The position numbers and the translations under genes were made by a program. A DNA stretch of 64,000 bases. Source: Acanthochromis polyacanthus. Taxonomy: Eukaryota > Chordata > Actinopteri > Pomacentridae. The notes under the pieces are model-generated. The model saw only the letters and a program-made list of their open reading frames with translations, was not told where the DNA came from and searched no databases. Positions 1-37,900 of the stretch are shown here, in pieces (within the stretch, counting starts at the first letter, position 1; the number at the start of each line of letters is the position of its first letter). The stretch is taken from contig NC_067117.1 of NCBI RefSeq assembly GCF_021347895.1, positions 14,107,858 to 14,171,857 on the forward strand. Reading direction: 5' to 3'.

Positions 1-510
1 ATGATAAGGCCGCCAAAAAGGCAAGTCATTTCCCGAGGAGCGATTAAGTTTGAAAAATTTACAGCAAATTGAAGATGGCTGACTTCCTGTTGGGTTTAGG
101 GCGTGGCTGTAATTGACTTTTTGGTGTGTCCAGATGTTCTGCATATGCCCACCAAATATTGTAGCTGTACATGAAACATTGTGGCAGTTGGCCTAATGAC
201 TACTTTTTCAAGTTTGCAGGTGGCGCTATAGAGCCATTTTGCCACGCACATGCGCAACTCCCATAAAATATCAAATTTTTCGCCAGTCCTGATGTGCATG
301 CCAAATTTCACGCGTTTTGGAGTATGATAAGGCCGCCAAAAAGCCAATTTACTTTACGGGAGAAAAAAAAAAAAAAAAAAAAAAAAAATAATAATAATAA
401 TAATAAACCCTAGGGTTTCAATAGGGTCCTTGGCACCGCTGGTGCCTTGGACAGTCGGTGCCCTGGCACCGCCTGTCCTTCGCACCCTCGGTGCTCGGAC
501 CCTAATAATT
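1..510. repeat. High-copy teleost interspersed repeat with A-rich/ATA tail
   Basis: The first 510 bases look like a dispersed fish repeat and not a gene. The 20-bp string ATGATAAGGCCGCCAAAAAG occurs at 1-20 and again, identical, at 324-343, so the window opens inside a repeated unit. A run of about 27 A followed by (ATA)n lies at 361-407. After it comes a GC-richer block with repeated GGTGCC/GGCACC words up to the phrase CGGACCCTAATAATT. I recall this text as common in teleost intergenic DNA, but the family name was not verified. Open frames here are incidental. Confidence 0.6.
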
Positions 511-1391
511 AAAGTGTCAATAGAGAAAATGTATGCTAGCATTGTTTGTTTAACTTGACTTTTAGGAGCTTGTGTGGTTATTTCTGTTTTGTTCCTCGAC
601 TACAACAACCATGAAAGCTATGTACACACTGTACTTGTCATAGGTTGTATTACTGGCCCTTGCTGGCTATTGGCTGCCACTATTTATAATACTTTATGTC
701 AGGTGGGCTTGTCCTGCTTGCCTTGAGGCTGCTTTTCTACCCTCAGAATTAAGAAGATTGGGAGGTAACTAGTCAGCTTACTCAGTAAGCTGGTTCCTGT
801 GCTTATCCACACTGTCCATTCTTTTTCCTTGAACTTTTTAGTCACTTGCCATTCATCTGGATCACTTGTCTGTATTTCTCTTGGCTGAATGGACATGTTC
901 TCTTGATATCCTGTGTTTCTAGCTGCTATTTTTAGACAAGTGGAAAAACTTTTGTCCTTCGCTAACCTTGGCTCTCAGCTGGCGGAGTGCAGCCGGCGTA
1001 CAGGCTGGCTGCTGGCTGTCATGCTAGCTACACACTTTGATTTGCGATGGCCTCCTCTGTGGCTGTTTTTCACCGCATTAGCTACAGGAAGCTCGTTTCC
1101 TGGTTGCTAGGGCAACCGAGGAGGATGGCCCCCAGCAAGAGTCGGGGAAGCCTTGGGCTGCCTTTGAGCTCGCCGCTGTGCAGCATGCCTGCTGACCTGC
1201 TGCTGCTGCCTGGGAGGAGGAGCCAACTTTGCAGAGGAGCTTCTCCCGGCACAGTATGGGTCCTGCCGCCCCATTGCCCCACCATGAGAAGGAGCTCCAG
1301 CAGCAGAGCTAGCACTCCTCTCTCCCTCTGCTGGCCACTGCGCAGCTCTGACTCGCTCTGCTCCAGTAGTATCAGGAGCACAGGCGACAAG
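511..1391 (+). promoter_or_regulatory. Upstream region of ampd2 (5'UTR/promoter, in-frame open stretch)
   Basis: No separate gene is visible. The last part (about 950-1391) is GC-richer than its surroundings and directly precedes the first recognised ampd2 exon. From 1047 to 1391 the reading frame is open and in phase with ampd2, with ATGs at 1047, 1125 and 1284. The 1284 ATG sits in a good Kozak context (CCACCATGA). This may be 5'UTR or a longer N-terminus. Human AMPD2 also has isoforms with an N-terminal extension. No TATA box was recognised. Confidence 0.4.
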
Positions 1392-27741
<26,350 letters not shown>

Positions 27742-30700
27742 AATCAGTCACCCGGTCTTCTCCTGTAAATCTCCAATCCTGTGGTTCACTCAGCATGACA
27801 CTGAAGAGACGCAGTGTGACAGTAATTCTGCCGTTCAGCCTATTTAAAGCATAAACACCACCAAACATCTCTGTAGAAGTATGCCGCACTCTGACAGCTA
27901 CACAGCTACCAAAAAGCCAAGGATACAGTGCTGCCAAATCACTTCAGCTTCAACATTCTTCGATTTCTTGTGTTCCAGTTATTCTTATGTTGCAGGAAAA
28001 AGTCCCAATCTTATATTATTTTTATTTCAAATTTCCCCAAATGTCCTTAACCTGTAACTTCTGTTTCTCTGTGAGTCTCAGTCAGTTTCATGAAGGTTTG
28101 CAGGGATCAGTATCAGGGTTTTATGTGAATGAACAGCAGGAAAGCAGCATGTGTTTGCATCCCCACATGTCCTGCCAAAGCCATCAGAGGATCCCTGTGA
28201 TGTTTTCTATTATTCAGTGATATGTTTTCAGAGTAGCATCTTTGCAGTATTTACAGAAACACTGACAACCAGCACATTTAAACTCTTACCTTCAACTATA
28301 CAGCCATGCTGCTTAAATATTCTTAGTGCATCTATCATCTTTATTGCACCACAGTGAAGGATTACAGATGCAGGTTTATTGGAATAGCACTCTGGAGTTG
28401 TTGGTGGAGGTTGGACAAACCTGCACAGCAAACTTTGACAGGTTTCATGTTATTATCTAGTGAATGCTGCAGCACTGAACATTAGCCATGTGTGCTGCTT
28501 GATGTGGTTTTAAACTATTTGTTTTGCACATTTAGAATCGATCTTCCATGATTCTACTCAGAAATAAGAGAGAAACTGCATGGCATTCAAGTTTAGAGAG
28601 AAGCAGACTTTCTGTGGTTGGCTGCAAACATTCCTTGAAGCAAACGGGCCTCTTCAGCTGCAAAATGAAATGTTTTCCAGCACTTGTAGATAAAGAGGAG
28701 ATGTGTGTTGTAGATTTTAATCACAGCACAAGTAAATGTGGACGTATTCTTGCCGTTACCTCACTGTGGCCATGAAGCACTCTCTGTACTTCCTTAGGGC
28801 CCTGATCACACTCATTCCTTTTCCAGAGGGCAAACTAGAAAGCCATGGAGGTTTTCCCCCTTTGCATGTAGTGCACTGTGCGTATGCACTAAGCCAAGAT
28901 TTCACAGTGCCTTTTCATTTTGAGCTTCGAGCACTGCATGTCCGGTTTTTCTCTTTGTCACGTGCAGCAAAAGCTGCATACTTTCCCCTAAACAGTAGGC
29001 CTCTGTGCTGTTTGAGTCCACGCCGATGGAACTGAAGCCACCCAGCTGCATGCTCGGTGTCAAGTAGCTTTTACCTATAATGAAAAAGGTTAATTTGTTT
29101 CTGGCTCTCTGCTTTTAAGTGCTTCTTTGCATGCCTGCATGACCAGTGGATGGCCGGAGAGAATGTGCTGTTTACAGTAAACTGTAACATGAAGCATCTT
29201 AACCAATTCAGGGCTGCAGACCAGCTTTTGATCCAGAATCTGTTTGTGGCGGTGCAAACAGACGTAAACTCAGTGTTGTTCACCATGTAGAAATGAGCAA
29301 ACCATGCTGGGACATGGTTAAGACTGTTGCATGGAACCTTGTAGCATTTTTTTTAAAACTCACCCCGAACCTGGTCGAAGCTGGCGTCACATGCCTCAGA
29401 TCTTTGTATCCTACACTCATCACACCACAGTACCCAGCACTGGACGTGATCCGACCTCCCATCAAACTGTGAGCATTCTTGTTAAACCGAGATGATCCTG
29501 TCGAGTCATCTTTGATGCCAAGACTAGAAGAGAATGAATCAGAAAATGCCAGCCGCTATTTGAATAATCAGCTGTAAAGTATTAGAGTAAATCTACGTCT
29601 GCTTCATAGATGATTAGAATAAACTATGAGAATCCATCTTTGTTCTGCAAGAATACCGTCGCTCTTAAGTGTGAAGGGACGCGCTGGAGTCGTTTGCTGA
29701 ACACGATGGAGTTTGTGTGATTGTTGGATTTCATGTATAAAGTGTATTTTTTTAAAGGCAATATAGAGATAAGAAATTTTATATTCGCAACGAATCAAGG
29801 TGTAACACTTAGTTTTGTTTCTGTTCATTGTGGATTTTCATGAAAACAGAGTTTTTCGATATGGTTTTATTACTGTTAGCCTTTTTAATTTGTTGAAGTA
29901 ATTGGACAGTATTTTAGAGTCTGCTCTGCCTGTTTGAAATCACAGTAGCACATTTTTTATGCCCGATAACTCACAAACATAATGTGTGTGATAGATACTT
30001 TAAAGCCAAAAGTGTGTGTTACCAGTAGCCAGTCAGACAACAACACATAAAAAACTGACCCTTTTTCTACATCACATCAGTAGAGTTTACTTCTTCTGGT
30101 TTTGTCGACTTGTTTCAAAACACGCATTGTGACAATTTTGGTCCTTTCACGACCGATGGTTATAATCTGCACTGACTCATCATCGTCTGCCTGTCTTTAT
30201 AATTGCAGCAGCTTAATTCTGTTATTGGCCTTTTTATAGTTTTAATGTTTAAAAGTCATCTTCTTTATTGCTTTGTAACGTTTTGTGTTGATTTTTGGGA
30301 AAGACTTTTTGATGAAGTGTAACTCTGCTATAGCAGTCTGAAGCTGAAAGGGCCTGAACCTTTTCTACCCATTTACTTTCCATCCATCCACCTTTTTGTT
30401 TACTGTTTATTATGTCTACAACATAGTGCACCCTACCTCACGAATGCAGATTTTGGCCTTTTGGGGTCCAGTTTTGTCCTCAGCAATAGCAACGTCGTAT
30501 CTAGGGCCGCAAACTCAGCATTATATTCATCACTGATTAGTCAAATATTAGTTGAAACATTACAAAAAAAATAGTAAAAAGTTTCCCACAGCACAAGTTA
30601 TTGTGTTCAAATTGTTTGTTTTGCTCAAAAATATTTGGTTTAAGCTTTGAATCTTTGAACTTGAGTTAATTTTTTTTGTCATTTCTGCTTGAAAAATTAT

Positions 30701-31216
30701 TTAAAATATGAGTTCACTCATGATTGTTGTGGAATATTTCCTTTGGCGATGAACCTGTTGATGAATTCCAGTGAATAATTGCACATGATGAATGATGGAG
30801 AGACAGAACAGCAGGAACCATGACAACACTACCGAGTGTCCTCTGAGCAGTAACACTGTGACTATTCAGCCAACACAAATACACATTCTTTCTTCAGACA
30901 TTATTCACACATTCATCTGCATAAATATTTTCTGGTATCATGTTCAGCTTGATTTATCACTTTGTACTAACTTCACAGTACTTAAAGTATTCCGATACTC
31001 ACACTCGATATGTTTGCATTTGCTAAGAATTTTCTCCACATGTATTTTTGCTTTTTATGCTCATGTCACTTTTCTGATGTGGGATTTTTATTTTAAATTC
31101 TACATAATTTGATGTCCATTGATCTGTAGCCATATTGCTTGAAATGGACTGCCAGTGTTTTACAGATTCAGATGCTTCTGATGAAGTTCACGTGTAATGT
31201 CTAAACAACAAATAAA
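27742..31216 (+). other. Probable ampd2 3'UTR
   Basis: About 3.5 kb follows the ampd2 stop codon without a recognisable gene. Candidate polyadenylation signals on + are AATAAA at 29618-29623 and AATAAA at 31211-31216. The latter is the last before the convergent eps8l3 gene. Short open frames here are incidental. Confidence 0.55.
31211..31216 (+). terminator. ampd2 distal polyadenylation signal (AATAAA)
   Basis: A canonical AATAAA lies in ACAACAAATAAAGCATG. It is the last canonical signal on + before the eps8l3 transcript end. Assigning it to ampd2 implies a long 3'UTR. Proximal use at 29618-29623 is possible. Confidence 0.5.
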
Positions 31217-31252
31217 GCATGTTAATTCACCTAACATGTATCAGACTTGAAT

Positions 31253-31258
31253 TTTATT
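31253..31258 (-). terminator. eps8l3 polyadenylation signal (AATAAA on -)
   Basis: TTTATT on + is AATAAA on -, within AATTTTATTTACAGG. It lies about 660 bp past the eps8l3 stop and is placed to end that transcript. It sits only 36 bp from the ampd2 signal on the opposite strand. Confidence 0.5.
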
Positions 31259-31916
31259 TACAGGTTACAAAATGAACACAAGAATTAGGCTCCTGCTTTC
31301 TGTTGCAGAATTAATTTATGCACAAATGTATTTTTACACGCTGCACTAAGTGTACTTTCTAATGTGCTTCAGTTTACATTTAATCACATAATTCCAGCCT
31401 GACGCAATTATCAACATCTGTGTACACGATGTGTGATATGCATGGATGTGAAAATTTTGATAGAACATAATGCAAAAAAAAAAAAGATTGAACTCATTGC
31501 AGTTTGTGCAGCAGAGCAGCTCCGACCGTTGATTCCAGCAGCGCATGTAGCAGAGCACATGGTGGTGTGGAGCTCTGTGGTGTCTTCAGTTTAAAATGGT
31601 AGCTTGCTAGCTTAAATATTGCTGGAAAGTTAAGGTACCCTATCAAAATATACATAAAGAATGCAAATCATTATAGAAGCATCATAGATTTTTAAATAAT
31701 AAAATAAATGCAGTGATGCAGCTTCATTGTTATATTTTACATTTACATTAAGACAGTATATAGCAAATGACTTGATTTCAGAAGAGAATAAATTATAACC
31801 AACTTTATACCTGATCTCTTTTCTATTGCTTAATATTAGCTTAAAGTTTACAGTATCTCACAATGTTTCTGTTCAAGATTTCCTCTCTTGCGTCTTCCTC
31901 GATGTCCTTTTTACCA

Positions 31917-34900
31917 TCAAGTTGATCTGTCCAAGCTGGCAACCTGGAGAGACAGAAGGTTGTCAGTGTTTTTACCAGGATTCATCAGACTGGCACCAAT
32001 AAACATTTCTAGAATGACACTGCAAATAAATGAAGCTGTGATCTCAGACTTACAGCCAAGGCAGACTTGACTAACTGTAACTGGTAGAAGACTCGCCCTC
32101 CTTCCTCTGGACAGACTGACTTCAGCTCCTCTCTGGTCATCCCCAGCAGCATGGAGCCGCTCAGCCCGCCCAGACAGCGCACAGTGCTGCAAGAAATAAG
32201 CTGATCTGTCAATAATCGGTGTCGGATTCAACAACATTTACTGAACCAAACTACAACGCCTGCCAGATGTGGAGAGGGTTTCTGTATAGGTTAAAGCACA
32301 ATACTTCAACTTTATGACTGTTCTTTTGAGTTTGCACACAAAAACAGGTAATTGTTTTCATCTTTTTGCCTACTGGTGTTAAACTTGTTATTATATTGAG
32401 TCTCCTCTCTGCTTTTGTCCTTCCAAAATAGGGAGGAGAAACAGAAAACATACTTTTACTGGAGAACTACGTCACCACACACCATGAAAGCAGCCGATCA
32501 GATAATTTTCATTTGTGAAATCAGCCACGTGTCACTAATAAATTATTCCTTTAGGTGCAGTGCAGTGCATTTATGGTTAAAAGACAAAGCATTGTGTATT
32601 TTTTTGCATTGTTTAAAGCTATTGTAAGCTTTCATTTAATACCAAATTTAATATGTGTTTTACTTACATTTTGCTGAAGCCCTTGTCTTCGAGCCAGGCT
32701 TTCACTTGTGCTGGTTTGGCTTTCTTTGTCAGGACAGGAGGAGCCTCAACGTCCTTGGAAAAGGAGAGAAAATGCACTGAGATTTTAGTTAAGCATAAAA
32801 AAGAGGTTACATCAGTTTGCAGGTGAAAAAGTTCAAATAAAGTTTCCACACATAGTGAATGTGTTACATTTTATAGTCATTTTACAGATTTCGTTTTCAT
32901 GATTTGCTTGTTTTTTCTTTCTTGACTGTGGTGGTTTTTATGCTCCAATTATTTTTTTTAAAAATATCTATCGGAGAGTCAGAATCAATAGGAAGTGACA
33001 CACAATTACAGACAAAAGTGTAACTTGAGAATCACATCTTTTTCCCTCTTTGTGTTGACAGTTTTGTTCACTTTCTCTGCCAGGATTACAGCGCCTCTTT
33101 CAGTTTTTGAGCCCCTTTTTCCACTTATATTGCATTGACCTGTGGCGTTTTTGTGTTTGCTGAGTGTTAACCACCTGGTCATGTTTATCCTCATCAGACT
33201 CCAGGATATTATTGGGTATGTAGCCTTCCTCCCCTCTGTTGTTCCTCACTTTCCACCACTGCTTCGACATATCCAGCAGCTGCAGGAGGATGAAGCACAA
33301 ACTAACTTTACTAACTTTTCTTCAAAAATTGCTTTGTTTTTCCATTTGAGTGCCGTCAGTTAAATTAAACAATGGGAGAAAGAGCAGCTGGGTCATGGCT
33401 CACACTCACCTCGACCATTTCTCCTTTACTGACGGTGAGCTCTCTCATGTTTCTAGCGGGGAAATCGGTCTTAACACGCATCTGCTTTCTCTCAATTGGC
33501 CTGCAAACGTATCAAAGCCAAAAACCTAAGCACCTCGAGGTTTAAAATATTCACACTGAATTATAATTCATGTGCTTGTACGTACCGAGCTTGTTGTGGA
33601 GAACGTGGTGATGTCCGTTTGGAAGCCTGCTGAAAAGGAAAAGAAAAGGTAAATTGTCTTAATGTGGTTTTTTTTTTCTCATTTAGAATTAAAAGCCTAT
33701 GGGCAGGACACATTGCTCACCAACTAGCTGGATGTTTAAAGTTTACCTGGCTGGTTGTAGCTGGTGGATTCTCTTGTCTCCTCATAGATGCCTGCCTCCT
33801 CACAGGTTCCTCGGGTGCAGGTTCTTCCCTCACTTCAGGAGGCTGCCATCCATCATAGAACTCCAGAGTGTAGGTCGGGATGTCCTCATCATCCTCTGGC
33901 CACTGAGTGCTGGTAAAAATGTGAAAATCATACCTGATTATTATCCTGATAACATATTGACTAAATGAAGAAATGTGAATGTAAAAATAATCAGATTTTG
34001 CTGTCGTGCAGATTACAAAAGCAACACCTGGGGATGTTCCAGGGGTCTCCCAGACTCTGCCACAGCTCGTCCTCCTTCGTAGACGCCTCTTCACTCATGA
34101 GACGGATGCATTGAGGCGTCAGCAACGGCGCCACGATGTTCGATGGCAGAGTTTCAGGGCAGTGAGGTACGATCTGGTGAAGAAAAGAGTAACAAAAAGA
34201 AGGGGAGCAGGATGGCTAAGCACACATTCCACTCTGTTATGAAGCCAGATGTACTCAAATGCGAGCAAAAAGTGTCTGCAAGCAGGATTACAGCTCTTAT
34301 AACCCGTTGATGAAACAATGGAAGCATAATAGTCAATAAATTAAGCCAAAAAAAGTTGGATGAAATGATCTGACATACATTCATTATCGTCATAATAGTA
34401 AATCTTTTCACTATAGAGAGGAATAATTAACAAAAGGTTGTGGACAACAGATGTCAGCCCTCCTGTTGTCTTCGTTTACGAGCATGAAAAAATATAGTTT
34501 CCTTGTCTGAAAAAAATCCAAGAATTCAGCGAAAAAAAAATCCCCAAATTTCTGAAAATTTGCAAAACCTCCAGGAAGAAAATTCCAATAATTGCTTCCA
34601 AGTTTTCCTTCAAAGTTTTATTTAAAAAAAAAATCCCCCAAATTTAGCAAGAAAATTCTTGTAAATATTTTTTAAAAATGCGTAAAAATCTTCCAAAAAA
34701 ATCCTAAAAATATCTAAAATGATTACATATATATCAGTAAAGTTTCTAATATTTTCTTAAGAACACTCACAAAAAAATCAACCAAAATCCAGTGAATTTC
34801 ACTGGATTTTGGTTGATTTATTTGTGAGTGTTCTTAAGAAATATTTTTTTTCCACCCAAAAATGTTCAGAAATTTCCCAGAAATGTTGAAAATGTGAACA

Positions 34901-37900
34901 TCAGATGTTTCACTGTGAAAATATATCTTTTTTTCCCCACATTTTCAAACTTTAAAACGAGTCAATTTGACCCACAGGATGACATGAGCTTTAAAGGCTG
35001 AGATAAATCATCACTAACAGGATGTAGCAAAGCACAAAACACTAAATACCAAAAAGTGAAAACATGCCAAGTGTTCATGTTAAAAAAGAGACATTTCTAT
35101 GAGATTATACAATTCAGTAACCTTGTTAGAACTATGTAGAGGGTGATATCTTTGCCGTCATTCTGCAGGGATTTTCCTCTGCTGTGTTTTATGTAATGAA
35201 TCTGAGCCAGTTTTTATATTTTTTCCAGTAATTTGCACTTTTTCTTTTCTTTCTCCATCCATAATGTACTCATGTTGTACTTGCTGTAAAAGAATCTATA
35301 AACACATTATTAGAAATAGTGCAATATATGATGGAAAAGGATTTAAAGTGAATTTTAAACTCTAAGTATCACTTACAAATGCTAATGAGGAGAACAAAGA
35401 GTGAACAAAATCAGCAGCACTGGGATTATTGATCTTTCCATTCAGCTCCCCCTGTCAAAAGAAAGACACATAATGTACATTACAGAGTGAACAGGAACAA
35501 CACAGACCATGATGATAACATGTAAATGAGGATACAAACCAGAAGGTTGAGACCGCATTTGATTTTATGGAGACATGTTGCAAATTCTTCTGTGCTGGGC
35601 ATTCCCTCCATGTCTACAAAAATAAACAACATATGCAAAGTTTAGACATCACAGGTGATATGATCTGAAATAAAAACAACAGCTTTTATATAAAATATCC
35701 CTTCATAAGCAATGCATTTGTTTTATAGTGCCTACACGTAAGCCTGCCTTTAATTTTCACATTAAATCACCTTTCCCCTTTTTCTTTTTCTTCTTTTTCT
35801 TTGCATTTGTAGCTTCTGCTGCAGCTACTTGTCCCATGAGGATTTCTATGTCTGCAAAAATATGATTCAAAATATCCTGTGAAGAAAGAAAGAGAAGACA
35901 TTATTCTCATATTCTGTTTCTCTTAAATGTTACTCAACCCGTTTTTTTGTTTTTTTTTAATATTTAAAACATGCGACAACAAAATGAGTTACCAGGTTTC
36001 ATATTAACAAATGCAAAGCTAACAGTTCCAGTCTCATAGAGAGCCTGCTAAAAATATTTAACTTAATCTGATTTTTTGACAAGAAATTACAGAAAAAAAA
36101 AATGCTGTTATGTCATATTGAAAACAGATTTCTACAAACTAAAGTTAGTTAAAAGGAAAAGTAGAATAAGTGACTGCATTAGTATTCATAGGTGCAGCCA
36201 GCTGGTGTTAGAAGTCACACAGTTTGTGAAGTGGAGATCGTCAGAGTGCAGTAAATGTGTTTCAGATGGTTGGAGTGTAAACAAACCTTTCATCAGTTCC
36301 TGGTGAATCAGTCCTCAAAAACTGAGTGATGTGCAAAAAAAAGGGACTAGAGATGGAGGCCACCAAGACACCTATGATTCCTTCACAGTGGGATGATTTG
36401 TTTGTGATCATGTGCAGTTTTTTGGTTGCCACAAAAGCTTAATTTTGGTCTCAGCAGACTAAAGTAACTTCTTTTAGCTGACTTTAGAGACTCCCACATA
36501 TAATATACAGCATAATAATAATATATTACATAATCTGTAGCATTTTCAGCAGTGGCTTTCTCTTTGCTTATGTCTCATAAAGATTTGATGATGAACAGAC
36601 AACAGCTGCTGTTTTCAAAGCCTCTCTCATCTCAGCTGCTGAAGCCGTAACTCCTTCAGAGGATTCATGGGTGTCTTGGTGGTCTCCCTCACTTGTCACT
36701 TTCTTGCACAGTCACTCATTTTTTAAGACTGTCTGTTCACAATCCTTCCATTTCTCAATGATAGATTTAACTGTAGTAAAAGGGATATCCAGTGACTTGG
36801 AAATTTCCTTGTATCAGTCCCCTGATATATGCTTTTCAATAACCTTGTTGTTTGGAGTATTCTTTTGTCATCATGTTGTAGTTATAACCAGGAGTACTGA
36901 TTCACCAGAGACATCCAAATACAGGAGTGTTTATACCACTATCACTTTAGACACATTCACTACATTCAGATGATTTCCATTTCGGTATTTGTGTGACTTT
37001 TAGCACCAACTTGATGCACCTACATTAAAATAAGTGAGTCACTTTAAAGGGGGTGAATACTTTTACAATCACTCAATTTACATTTAAAAGTTTTATTTCA
37101 CTGTCATTGGTTTATGGAAGTCTATTTTCACTGACATGGAAGAGACATTTTTATAATTTCCTGTCAACAAAGGCCACATTAAATTGACCATGATTCAGTG
37201 TTGAAAAGCAATTAAAGGGCTCACATTTCCAAAGGGTGGGAGAATGCTTTCAATAGGCTCTGTGTGAAGGACACTCACCACATTCCTGTCCACCTCTGTG
37301 TACGTTCGAGGAGGAGGCAGAGGTTCTTCACGGTAAGGTGGCCGTAGAGTTGGTACCTCAGTCACAGCTCTGTCATCGTCCAGGTCAATCTCAGAAATAT
37401 CATCTTTTTTCACACAGAACCAAAAACAAATTGAAGCAGCCATCAGTACAGTAACAACAGTCAGCTGTGTGTGTTCTGTATGTCCTGCTCACCATAGTCA
37501 GGACTACTCCACTGTGGCACCGGCTCAACTACAGGTTTAGCTCTCACTCTTTCACGTCCAGTCGGTCCTCCGTTCCTGCTTCAGAAAGTGTGAGAGGCAA
37601 AATCAAGCATAAAAACAACAAAACGTAGAGCAAATGGACAAGCTGGCTTCATGGTACCTGATACTTGAATCCTCTTTCTTGCTTGACAGCGCTTGTAAAA
37701 GATTCCTCTGGACATAATCAGCCTGCAAATAACAGAATCAGCAGTCACTCGCCCGTGTCTTTCCCTTATCAGATGTGATAACAGCCGTCTCCACCTGTTT
37801 GTGCTCACCCTGATGTCGTCACACTGGAACATGTAGACAGTGACGGTGTGTTTTCTCCTTTGTTGGACTGACACTGTGAGCAGGGAGTTGAACACGCCAG

